A DNA stretch of 34,721 bases from a virus: positions 1 to 34,721 of the IMG/VR virus record IMGVR_UViG_3300025466_000109. One strand, written 5' to 3'. A program made the position numbers and the translations under genes. Each line of letters begins with the position of its first letter. The first letter of the stretch is position 1. Positions 1 to 6,603 of the stretch are shown in pieces. The notes beneath the pieces are model-generated. The model made no database searches. It was not told the origin of the DNA and saw only the letters and a program-made list of their open reading frames with translations.

Positions 1-2
1 GT

Positions 3-149
3 GTTAAATTATATCATGTTTCTCATATGGTAACAAAAGCTTACAAATTAGAACTTATAAAAGATGAAATTGATAAATGTGAAATAAGATGTTGTAATTG
101 TCATAGAATTGTTACACATGAAAGAAGAAATAATAAAATAAACCAATAA
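3..149 (+). CDS. HNH endonuclease, C-terminal fragment (5' end outside window)
   Basis: An open frame enters from the left edge and ends at TAA 147-149, giving 48 residues. The visible end contains the short motif CEIRCCNCHRIVTH, which matches the C-terminal zinc-knuckle and HNH histidine region (C-x-x-C...CxNCHR-x-x-T-H) of small phage HNH homing-type endonucleases. A Lys/Arg/Asn-rich tail follows. The enzyme class nicks or cuts DNA, and free-standing copies commonly sit between phage virion genes. The N-terminal part is outside the window, so intactness cannot be judged. The next gene starts 21 nt downstream. The family call rests on the CNCHR pattern and its surroundings. Confidence 0.7.
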   Translation, partial: VKLYHVSHMVTKAYKLELIKDEIDKCEIRCCNCHRIVTHERRNNKINQ

Positions 150-170
150 TAAAAAACAAACAATTACATT

Positions 171-1139
171 ATGGGAAAAATAGGAAAAATCTCAACTATT
201 AAGAAAGATTACAACAGTTCTCAGTTACAAACAATGCAAGGTGGCCTTGCTCAGAAAGGTATGACAAGAATTCCTGGTACAGGAGTTTTCAAATATCCTT
301 ACAAAGAACTAGATGGTCAGTACAGAACAGGACTTGATGCTAATGCTTCTTATATTAGACGTATTGGTGATAAAGTAGAAAGAGAATTAGAAATAGAAAG
401 AGTAACAGATTTAAGAAAGAAGCTTGAACTTGCTTTAGGTGATATTGACTTAGGTCCTAGATCTTCATTTTGGAACTATGGTTTATCAACTTCTACAGAT
501 GATCCTACGCATGTACAGCCTGTGAAACTTATGGATGGTGATAACTATTTTGATTTTTCACAACCTTTTCAAGAGTTAGCTTTTGCATGGTTAAGAGTTC
601 ATCCAACAATTGCTTCCAGCTATCAAGCTTGGGAACGTGGTGAATATCCTGCAGATATACAGTTCTATGTAGCTGATGATGAGATTGAAAATGCAGTGAT
701 GTATAAGAAGAAACAGTTGATCAATAAAGCAATCATTAAGTTTGATGCTATGACTCCTGAGAAAAAGAAGAAGGTAGCTCGCTTATTAGGACTTCCTGTT
801 AGTGATGATACTAAAGAAGAAGTGGTGTATAACCAAGTGGATAACCTATTGAAACAAACAGAATTCAAGAATGGCAAATATGCAGGCTTAAACCCTGTAG
901 AAATCTTTGGTAGATTTGCAGACATGAAAGAAAACTTACTCCATATTAAAGATTTAGTAAAACAAGCAATCGCACACTCAATATATAGATCAAAGCCTAA
1001 TGGTAAAGTTTATGAAGGTGATTTTGAAATAGCAAAAGATGAAGATGATTTAGTGAAAATACTTGCTGATGAAGATAACCAAGATCAACTATTAACTCTA
1101 GAAGGTAAATTAAAAACTAAAAAACTAGCTTCTGTATGA
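171..1139 (+). CDS. Conserved phage virion-region protein, function unknown (322 aa)
   Basis: ATG at 171 follows an A-rich leader with no clear Shine-Dalgarno, as is usual in Bacteroidota. The 322-residue product is soluble and charged, with no signal peptide or membrane segment. Its N-terminal third has a YPYKELDG segment and long charged helices. A middle helical part (about residues 195-235, TPEKKKKVARLLGLPV) resembles a small SAP-like or HTH-like bundle, but this is weak. The Lys-rich C-terminus overlaps the next gene by ATGA. From memory, proteins of this type recur next to structural genes in uncultured Bacteroidota phages, so a capsid-associated or scaffold role is possible. I do not recognise a defined function. 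Confidence 0.7.
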   Translation: MGKIGKISTIKKDYNSSQLQTMQGGLAQKGMTRIPGTGVFKYPYKELDGQYRTGLDANASYIRRIGDKVERELEIERVTDLRKKLELALGDIDLGPRSSFWNYGLSTSTDDPTHVQPVKLMDGDNYFDFSQPFQELAFAWLRVHPTIASSYQAWERGEYPADIQFYVADDEIENAVMYKKKQLINKAIIKFDAMTPEKKKKVARLLGLPVSDDTKEEVVYNQVDNLLKQTEFKNGKYAGLNPVEIFGRFADMKENLLHIKDLVKQAIAHSIYRSKPNGKVYEGDFEIAKDEDDLVKILADEDNQDQLLTLEGKLKTKKLASV

Positions 1140-1867
1140 TCCCTGTAGATAGTTTATTATATAAAATTGACCAGAAACTAAATAAACTATCAACAAACGA
1201 ACATCAACAGATTAACTTAGAAGATAAGATATTAGCTTTAAATGAAGCTCAGATCAAGTTGATTAAGCAAAAGGTTGATGGGTTTAGTACAGCTTCGGGT
1301 TTAGGTTTAGATGCTTTTAGAAAGCGTTATGAAGACCTACAAAGTTTAATCATTACATATAATCACCAGCCCCTTCCTTTATATCTAAAGAATGCTGACT
1401 TGAATCAGTGGGGTGCGGATATACATTCATTGGTTCCAATGTATATGTTTTATATTGATGCTTATTTATTAGCAGATAAAGGTCCATGTGTTAACAGAAA
1501 AGTATTTATAAATAGAGACTTAGCTAAACATTCTGACTTACAGTTTCTTTTAACTAACGATCACTATAAGCCATCTTTTGAATATCAAGAAACATTTATC
1601 TTCTTGTCAACAGATGAAGTGAATATATACACAGATGGAACATTCACACCAACTTCAATTAACATTTCATATATGAGGTATCCTCAGTATATAGATAAAG
1701 TTGGTTATGTAAGATTTGATGGAACAGATTCAATAGATAGTGATTGTGAACTTGAATTATATTTAGAGGATGAACTATTAGATTTAACAGTTCAGAACCT
1801 AGCAATGTATACAGAGAACCAAGGTGCTATGCAAAGTTCAATATATAGAATACAAACAAACGAATAA
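1136..1867 (+). CDS. Conserved phage structural-region protein (243 aa), unknown function
   Basis: Starts in an ATGA overlap with the preceding gene, implying translational coupling. The first ~60 residues are helical and charged. The C-terminal half has a YMRYPQYIDKVGYVRFDGT segment, an acidic stretch (CELELYLEDELLDL) and a TENQGAMQSSIYRIQTNE tail. This pattern of a beta-strand pair followed by an amphipathic helix and a QxxxxRIQTNE end resembles small head-tail or capsid-associated proteins of crAss-like and other Bacteroidota phages. That is recollection rather than a search result. No enzyme motif is seen. Position between the 322-aa gene and a probable abundant virion protein supports a structural or assembly role. 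Confidence 0.65.
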   Translation: MIPVDSLLYKIDQKLNKLSTNEHQQINLEDKILALNEAQIKLIKQKVDGFSTASGLGLDAFRKRYEDLQSLIITYNHQPLPLYLKNADLNQWGADIHSLVPMYMFYIDAYLLADKGPCVNRKVFINRDLAKHSDLQFLLTNDHYKPSFEYQETFIFLSTDEVNIYTDGTFTPTSINISYMRYPQYIDKVGYVRFDGTDSIDSDCELELYLEDELLDLTVQNLAMYTENQGAMQSSIYRIQTNE

Positions 1868-1892
1868 TTTTTTACAATTTAAATAAAAAACA

Positions 1893-3053
1893 ATGGCCGA
1901 TTTTTCATTAACCACGCTCTTTGTGGTTCCAGTAGGAAATACTCTACCTAGCTCTGGATCTACACAAAATTTAACAGCTGGTCAGTTTGGGATTTTCAAA
2001 AGCGATTACACAGTTGCCACTTCAGGTAACATTGCTGCATCTCCCTACTTCTATTTAGCACAAGGTAGAGTTAATACCTATTTACAAGGATCTAAACGTT
2101 CAGACAAAATCTCTGGTATCAACAATTCAGCTTACGGTACTAACGTAACTCAATGGTACAAAGTTAATGGATGTCCTACAGCAGCTAACCAAATCACTCA
2201 AGTTGGTGGTTGGACAGTTAAATGTGGTGATATTGTAACTTTAACTTTACGTGGATTTTCTAGCTATGTTGACACATTGTACTTTAATGGTTTCACTCGT
2301 AGTGTAACTGTTCAAGCTCCTTGTTGCGATTGTGGTGGAAACCCTTGCACTGATGTTGATGTTCCTGCTTTAATTGATGCTTTCATCATTAAGTTAACAC
2401 AACAAGCTCCTGGTGACAACCCAGATAACATTAGCTTCAACACTTTCTACACATTTGAAAGAATTGGTGATGATCAAACTGCTGTTTTACAAATCACTGG
2501 TAAACCATTAACTGTTTATGGACAACCTTGTGATGTTGCTGCAGATCCTTTTGAATACGATAGGTTCTATTTCCGTACCTTCGTTTATTCTGGTCCTGCT
2601 ACAACTGCTGACTTTATTGTTGCTGACAGATGTAACTTTGTTGCTGAACCTGTTATCATTCAACGTTCTTCTTATGCAACTGGTACAGCTGCTGAGATTC
2701 AACAATTAGAAAAGAACTTTTATAGCTACCAAGCTGGATATTTGAAACATTTATACAGAATGGTTGGTTACAATGAGAACTTTGAATCTTGGGTATCAAC
2801 TGGTACTACGTACGATACTTATTACATTAAGTATAATGCGTTTGACAAATCTGCTTACGAATGGGGTGCTTATATTCAAGAAGATAGTAGTTCAATAATT
2901 GCTGTTCCTCAAGGATACACTTCTGCAATCGAAGCTATCTTAGTTGCTGCTTTAGGTGCTGTAGCTTCTGATAATGCTTGTGTAACAACAACCACTACCA
3001 GCTCTACTTCTAGTACTAGTACAACAACTTCAACAACTACTTTGATTCCTTAA
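1893..3053 (+). CDS. Putative abundant virion structural protein with Thr/Ser-rich C-terminal tail (386 aa)
   Basis: The 386-residue protein is rich in Thr, Ser, Gly, Tyr and beta-forming residues and lacks catalytic motifs. A Cys cluster, CCDCGGNPC, lies near residue 147. The C-terminal end (about residues 365-383) is a low-complexity Thr/Ser tract ending LIP. The gene ends just before a strong hairpin terminator and sits in a two-sided gap, which is typical of highly expressed phage virion genes. Similar proteins occur in uncultured Bacteroidota phages as 'structural protein'. I cannot decide between capsid auxiliary, head-fibre and major tail-type subunit; it is shorter than crAss-like major capsid proteins (about 490 aa). 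The Thr/Ser tail matches linkers in several downstream tail genes and suggests surface exposure. Confidence 0.65.
   Translation: MADFSLTTLFVVPVGNTLPSSGSTQNLTAGQFGIFKSDYTVATSGNIAASPYFYLAQGRVNTYLQGSKRSDKISGINNSAYGTNVTQWYKVNGCPTAANQITQVGGWTVKCGDIVTLTLRGFSSYVDTLYFNGFTRSVTVQAPCCDCGGNPCTDVDVPALIDAFIIKLTQQAPGDNPDNISFNTFYTFERIGDDQTAVLQITGKPLTVYGQPCDVAADPFEYDRFYFRTFVYSGPATTADFIVADRCNFVAEPVIIQRSSYATGTAAEIQQLEKNFYSYQAGYLKHLYRMVGYNENFESWVSTGTTYDTYYIKYNAFDKSAYEWGAYIQEDSSSIIAVPQGYTSAIEAILVAALGAVASDNACVTTTTTSSTSSTSTTTSTTTLIP
2985..3041 (+). repeat. Thr/Ser low-complexity tract, C-terminus of the 386-aa protein
   Basis: Nineteen consecutive Thr or Ser codons (ACA/ACC/ACT/AGC/AGT/TCT/TCA) follow the last folded residues and a Cys-Val pair. 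At DNA level the tract shares strings such as AGTACAACAAC with the tracts near 5530 and 6160. Confidence 0.9.
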
Positions 3054-3080
3054 TAGAATAAAGTAGGTATCATATAACCT

Positions 3081-3131
3081 ATACCAGAGGGTGAGAGGAT
3101 TAATTCTCAAATCCTCTGGTATTTTTATTTT
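3081..3131 (+). terminator. Rho-independent terminator with two alternative stems
   Basis: A perfect 10-bp stem pairs ATACCAGAGG (3081-3090) with CCTCTGGTAT (3113-3122), followed by the T-rich run ATTTTTATTTT. An alternative 8-bp stem, AGAGGATT (3094-3101) with AATCCTCT (3110-3117) around an 8-nt loop, uses part of the same 3' arm, so the two cannot form together. It lies 27 nt after the 386-aa gene and before the next ATG at 3139. Confidence 0.85.
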
Positions 3132-3138
3132 AAATAAG

Positions 3139-3699
3139 ATGACTTTAGATTTTTTAGTAATAAATACTTACACTGCAAATACATTAGGTATAGCGGATAT
3201 ATCAATTTATGATACTAACCCTCCTACTGTTACCAGTCCTAGTATGAGTTTTATTATTCCAGGATATACAACACCTGTGGTTCTTCCTTTTACACCGTTG
3301 AGTTTTAATACTTATAACTCACTTACATTAGGACTTAGCACATCAGGTCAACCCTTACTTCCTCTTCCTGATGGAGTTTGGACTGCTACTTATTCTGTTG
3401 CTCCTGCTCAAACCAATTTTGTAACAAAGACATTCATGCGTATAGACATTATACAAGAGAAGTATGATTCTGCATTTATGAAACTTGACATGATGGAATG
3501 TGATTCAGCAATTAGAACACAATCTAAGGTGACTCTAAGTACAATCTATTTTATGATACAAGGAGCAGTTGCTGCTGCTAATAACTGTGCTGTAGATACA
3601 GCAAATAAGTTATACGTACAAGCAGACAACATGCTAAACAATTTTATAAGAAATAATTGTGGATGTACTGGTAATAACTACGTAATTAACTTTTATTAA
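3139..3699 (+). CDS. Conserved phage tail-region protein (186 aa), unknown function
   Basis: I chose ATG 3139 because the frame's upstream GTG (3091) lies inside the terminator hairpin. The N-terminal ~110 residues are a beta-rich Pro/Thr domain (IADISIYDTNPPTV, GVWTATYSVAP), like an Ig-type or jelly-roll domain. The C-terminal ~75 residues are helical: FMRIDIIQEKYDSAFMKLDMMECD, then IYFMIQGAVAAANNCA and a Cys-rich end NNCGCTGNNYVINFY. From memory, the helical C-terminal pattern recurs beside tail-fibre genes of uncultured Bacteroidota phages. A tail assembly or adaptor role is inferred only from position between the terminator and the fibre genes. Confidence 0.7.
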   Translation: MTLDFLVINTYTANTLGIADISIYDTNPPTVTSPSMSFIIPGYTTPVVLPFTPLSFNTYNSLTLGLSTSGQPLLPLPDGVWTATYSVAPAQTNFVTKTFMRIDIIQEKYDSAFMKLDMMECDSAIRTQSKVTLSTIYFMIQGAVAAANNCAVDTANKLYVQADNMLNNFIRNNCGCTGNNYVINFY

Positions 3700-3700
3700 T

Positions 3701-3853
3701 ATGGCAAACTGTAGAGAATGTGGCATCCAAGTTGGATGTGGATGTCAATTAATTAATGGCTTATGTTCAGCTTGTAATTACAAGTCAAAACAAGTAGCTC
3801 AAAGAATAAAAAATGTTATACACAAGATTAACAGATTGTATAGAGTGTGCTAG
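3701..3853 (+). CDS. 50-aa Cys-rich mini-protein, zinc-knuckle-like
   Basis: ATG 3701 lies one base after the stop of the previous gene and the frame runs to TAG 3851-3853. Six cysteines are spaced CxxC-x5-CxC-x6-CxxC in the first 25 residues (MANCRECGIQVGCGCQLING), followed by a basic helix (QVAQRIKNVIHKINRLYRV). Such spacing suggests a small metal-binding knuckle or disulfide-stapled peptide. The last 41 bases overlap the next gene in another frame, so either coupled translation or a spurious call is possible. The tight junction with the upstream stop and the Cys pattern favour a real gene. It is the only gene here ending in TAG. Function unknown. Confidence 0.5.
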   Translation: MANCRECGIQVGCGCQLINGLCSACNYKSKQVAQRIKNVIHKINRLYRVC

Positions 3854-4079
3854 TATACCTGCATTATTAAATGATATTAATTGTAAGCTAACTGATTTAG
3901 CTAATGATCAATATAATAATATTGTATTTTCTTTAAACAAATATATATCAGGTGAACTAGTTAACGACTTATTAAATTACAAACAAATACTAACGTATAA
4001 GAGTTGTAATCCAGACTATGCTATGCCCTTTAGTGTGCAAATGATAGCTAGTAGAGTGATAGTATTAATCCATAAATAA
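3813..4079 (+). CDS. Small conserved phage protein (88 aa), unknown function
   Basis: An 88-residue helical protein with four cysteines. Segments ASIPALLNDINCKLTDLA, NDLLNYKQILTYKSCNPDYA and MIASRVIVLIHK form a pattern I recall from small proteins beside tail-fibre genes of uncultured Bacteroidota phages. No signal peptide or transmembrane segment is evident. The ATG overlaps the end of the Cys-rich mini-gene by 41 nt, and the tail-collagen fibre starts 8 nt downstream, so it is probably cotranscribed with the fibre. A role as fibre chaperone or adaptor is possible but unproved. Confidence 0.65.
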   Translation: MLYTRLTDCIECASIPALLNDINCKLTDLANDQYNNIVFSLNKYISGELVNDLLNYKQILTYKSCNPDYAMPFSVQMIASRVIVLIHK

Positions 4080-4086
4080 TTTTAAA

Positions 4087-5184
4087 ATGTCTTGTGATAA
4101 TTGTTATAATGGCTGCACTGAGAGTGTATCAGATAAATGTGTTAATTATACAGGAGCAGCTGTACCTGCATTAGGTATCACTATACCAACTAATCTCTTG
4201 TGTATTGAGAATACACTTATTGAGAAAGTAGTTTCATTTTTAGATGGAACAGGTATTGATATCACAATCAACCCTTCATATTATTGTAGTCTTGTCACTC
4301 AATATTTACCAGGAGGAACTCCTACTCTTCTTGATGTATTAACAGCTTTGGTAAGAGCTGCTTGTAATTTACAAGGTGAAGTTGATACTATCAATAGTCA
4401 GATAGCTACACTAAATGCACCCTATACAGTGGGATGTTTAAGTGGTGTAACTTCTTCATCAAATACACATGATGTTGTACAAGCTATTATTACACAGCTT
4501 TGTACCACTGTTACAAATCTTACAGCACTCACTCTTGATGTAAATACTAACTATGTAAAGATTGCTGATTTAAATGGCTTAATACAATCTTATTTAAATA
4601 GTATAAATGCAGGAACTCAACAATATACAAAGATGGTTCCTTATACAGTGGTTGAATATTATGGACCATTAAGTAACTTTGATGGTACAGGTGCAGGTCT
4701 TTCTTCACGAGGATGGAATAAAGTGTACTTGTGTAATGGTGAAAATGGTACTCCAGATAAAAGAGGTAGAGTGGGAGTTGGAGCTATTTATAATGTTCCT
4801 GGTGGACCTTTAAATCCTGCAGTGGATCCTGCATATGCTGGTAACCCTAATTATACTTTCTTAGGAACAGAAGGTGCTAATTCAGTGACATTAGCCACTT
4901 CGCAAATACCTTCACATACACATACTGGTAATGCTACTTCTACTGTAACAGATCCTGGACATAGTCACTATTTCTATAAAGACGAGAAACATGCAACTGA
5001 TGGTAGTACAGGATTAGGATCAGACCCAACTGCTGGTATTGCAGTACCTGGTTTTGTTAGTACATCGAGTACAGGAATAACTGTATCAACATCTGTAACA
5101 AACTCTAATACAGGCGGAGATGGATCTCATAATAATATCCAACCTGTACTTGCTACTTATTATATAATGTATATACCTTCTTAA
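4087..5184 (+). CDS. Tail fibre with phage tail-collagen (gp12-type) C-terminal domain (365 aa)
   Basis: The C-terminal half (about residues 185-365) follows the phage tail-collagen / microcystin-dependent-protein pattern: GWNKVYLCNG, then TPDKRGRVGVGA, then a QIPSHTHT motif (His277 and His279), GHSHY, and the closing NIQPVLATYYIMYI. In T4-type short tail fibres the HxH motifs bind metal in a trimeric receptor-binding tip. The N-terminal ~180 residues are helical and Cys-spaced, with two similar units (LLDVLTALVRAAC and DVVQAIITQLC) that may form a trimeric stalk. The stop is immediately followed by the next ATG, so it is in one operon with the Thr-linker proteins. Likely a receptor-binding or adhesin component. 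The domain call is strong; the target is unknown. Confidence 0.85.
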   Translation: MSCDNCYNGCTESVSDKCVNYTGAAVPALGITIPTNLLCIENTLIEKVVSFLDGTGIDITINPSYYCSLVTQYLPGGTPTLLDVLTALVRAACNLQGEVDTINSQIATLNAPYTVGCLSGVTSSSNTHDVVQAIITQLCTTVTNLTALTLDVNTNYVKIADLNGLIQSYLNSINAGTQQYTKMVPYTVVEYYGPLSNFDGTGAGLSSRGWNKVYLCNGENGTPDKRGRVGVGAIYNVPGGPLNPAVDPAYAGNPNYTFLGTEGANSVTLATSQIPSHTHTGNATSTVTDPGHSHYFYKDEKHATDGSTGLGSDPTAGIAVPGFVSTSSTGITVSTSVTNSNTGGDGSHNNIQPVLATYYIMYIPS

Positions 5185-5185
5185 T

Positions 5186-5881
5186 ATGAACATACCTCTT
5201 CCTTGTCAACCTGGAGATCCATGCTATGGTAAATATTTAGTATTACCTCCAGGAGGTCCTGGCTGTGCATCTTTTGTATATAGTACAAATGATGTAATAT
5301 ATACAGGTACTAATCTTCCTTATACAGGAATTAAAACTGGTGATTGTGCTACATTAGCTTTTCAAAAAATAGATAATGCCCTTAACCCAGCAACTATATT
5401 AGCTGCAATTGCAGCTAGTCCATCACTGAGTGCAGAGTTTTGTACATTAGTTAGTAACTGTACATCAACTACAACTACTACCTCTTCTACATCATCCACA
5501 TCATCTACCACTACTACAAGTACAACAAGTACCACTAGTACAACTAGTACAACAACCACTGCAACACCAACTACAACAACAACAACAACTCATGCTGTAG
5601 TTCCAGTTAGTTTTTCAATTGCTGCATCTTGTAATGGAACAGAAAATAATTGGTTAGCAACATCACTTGCTGGAGGTAGCGGTGATTTTGATATAACAAT
5701 AGGATATTATTCTTCAGAAGCTGCTGCACTTGCTGCAACATCTTGGCAGAGTGTATCACCTGGAAGTAATTCATTTACATACGAAAATGAACCAAATGGT
5801 ACTTGGTGGAATGCTTTAAGAGATACTTATAATCATTCTAATATAACAGCAAGATCTGTAACTAGTAACTGTACCCCTTAA
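5186..5881 (+). CDS. Thr/Ser-linker tail/adhesin protein with C-terminal beta domain (231 aa)
   Basis: The architecture is N-terminal domain (about residues 1-92, Pro/Gly/Cys-rich start CQPGDPCYGKY), a 43-residue Thr/Ser/Pro/Ala tract, then a ~95-residue beta-rich domain. The last domain has features of small Ig-like domains in Bacteroidota phage adhesins: GGSGDFDITIGYYSS, WWNALRD, and a terminal Cys that could bond the Cys in the first strand. No signal peptide or transmembrane helix is visible, as expected for a virion protein. It lies one base after the tail-collagen fibre and before another protein of the same layout. Host-surface binding is inferred from architecture and position. The repetitive tract may vary between relatives. 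Confidence 0.7.
   Translation: MNIPLPCQPGDPCYGKYLVLPPGGPGCASFVYSTNDVIYTGTNLPYTGIKTGDCATLAFQKIDNALNPATILAAIAASPSLSAEFCTLVSNCTSTTTTTSSTSSTSSTTTTSTTSTTSTTSTTTTATPTTTTTTTHAVVPVSFSIAASCNGTENNWLATSLAGGSGDFDITIGYYSSEAAALAATSWQSVSPGSNSFTYENEPNGTWWNALRDTYNHSNITARSVTSNCTP
5462..5590 (+). repeat. 43-codon Thr/Ser tract
   Basis: Runs of ACA/ACT/ACC/AGT/TCA/TCT codons encode a linker with repeating TTS and SST units, including the near-tandem DNA unit ACTAGTACAA around 5533-5550. This is the longest of six such tracts in the window and it joins two folded domains. Confidence 0.95.
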
Positions 5882-5900
5882 TCTTTTTAACATTTAATAT

Positions 5901-6431
5901 ATGTACACAGTAACAATAACTTTCACACTAGCAGGAACAGATGTAGGACCATTTAATCTTTATTCAGATGCAGATGGGTATACAACTCCTTTTGCTACAG
6001 GAATATCTAGAACAGCCTTACTTGCTGGTTACACTTCTACAGTGGTTCCAGATGGTAGTACAACCATCCTTGCAATGTCTACAGGAACTTGTGTTAGAGA
6101 TCTTTATATGCCTATTGTAGGTGCTCCATCTACTACCACCACTACAACTAGTAGTACAAGTAGTAGTACAACAACAACTACTACAACAGCAGTACCAGCA
6201 CCTCCTAATTCATTTTTTATATCTCCTTCAAATATAAGCGGTCCTGATGCATGTAGTCAAGAACAAACAACTATAGTGTATTCCTATAATTATACCTATT
6301 TAGTTGATGGAGACATCTTATATAATATTAATGCAACTCCATTTAATGGCACTGGACATATCTATTGGGCAAATGTAAACTATGGTAACATTAGTTCAGT
6401 TGGTTTAGTTTCAGTTACAGGAACTTGTTAA
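5901..6431 (+). CDS. Thr/Ser-linker tail protein with GPF module (176 aa)
   Basis: The N-terminal ~72 residues form a beta-rich module (TVTITFTLAG, GPFNLYSDADG, LLAGYTSTV, STGTC). It is clearly related to the N-terminal module of the protein starting at 14989 (shared GPF-hydrophobic-Y-x-D, ISxxxLxxGY, and SxGxC before a hydrophobic strand). A 20-residue Thr/Ser tract follows, then a ~75-residue C-terminal domain (FFISPSNISGPDACS to SVTGTC) with paired cysteines. A terminator lies 30 nt downstream, making this the last gene of the fibre unit. Probably a virion-surface or tail-tip protein. No enzyme motif is seen. Confidence 0.65.
   Translation: MYTVTITFTLAGTDVGPFNLYSDADGYTTPFATGISRTALLAGYTSTVVPDGSTTILAMSTGTCVRDLYMPIVGAPSTTTTTTSSTSSSTTTTTTTAVPAPPNSFFISPSNISGPDACSQEQTTIVYSYNYTYLVDGDILYNINATPFNGTGHIYWANVNYGNISSVGLVSVTGTC
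6129..6188 (+). repeat. 20-codon Thr/Ser tract
   Basis: Consecutive Thr and Ser codons join the GPF module to the C-terminal domain. Strings such as AGTAGTACAACAAC are shared with the tracts at 2985-3041 and 5462-5590. Confidence 0.9.
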
Positions 6432-6461
6432 AAAACCCTGTTTGTTGGTTTACAGGAAGTT

Positions 6462-6490
6462 CTCCTGGCCTTTCTAGGCTGGGAGTTTTT
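6462..6490 (+). terminator. Rho-independent terminator after fibre genes
   Basis: A 9-bp stem (CTCCTGGCC 6462-6470 with GGCTGGGAG 6477-6485, two G-U pairs) and a 6-nt loop are followed by TTTTTATTT. It closes the 3139-6431 unit and precedes a promoter-bearing AT-rich gap. Confidence 0.8.
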
Positions 6491-6543
6491 ATTTAATTTC
6501 TAATTAATTTGATTATATAGTTTAACCTAATCAGTTAATTAAA

Positions 6544-6575
6544 TTTGGTAATTACCTAATAATAGTATATCTTTA
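6544..6575 (+). promoter_or_regulatory. Candidate Bacteroidota-type promoter
   Basis: TTTG at 6544-6547 and TATCTTTA at 6568-6575 are separated by 20 nt. This fits the known Bacteroidota primary-sigma consensus (TTG, about 19-21 nt, TAnnTTTG) except for the last base. It lies between a terminator and the ATG at 6604, predicting a short leader. The rest of the 172-nt gap is AT-rich with a small palindrome GGTAATTACC (6547-6556) inside the spacer, a possible operator. Confidence 0.5.
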
Positions 6576-6603
6576 CAGTAATTTTAACCAAAAAAAAACA
6601 TAT

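Noticed and set aside
1893-3053. Calling the 386-aa protein the major capsid protein
   Set aside because: High-expression context fits, but it is shorter than crAss-like capsid proteins and has an exposed Thr tail; no HK97-fold landmark could be recognised.
3091-3138. GTG start at 3091 for the 186-aa gene
   Set aside because: It lies within the terminator hairpin; ATG 3139 directly after the T-run is the better start.
5362-5559. Val/Asp-rich minus-strand frame
   Set aside because: It is simply the reverse complement of the Thr/Ser repeat tract.
5462-5590. Possible CRISPR-like or satellite array
   Set aside because: The repetition is codon-level Thr/Ser low complexity in frame with a gene, without fixed repeats or unique spacers.
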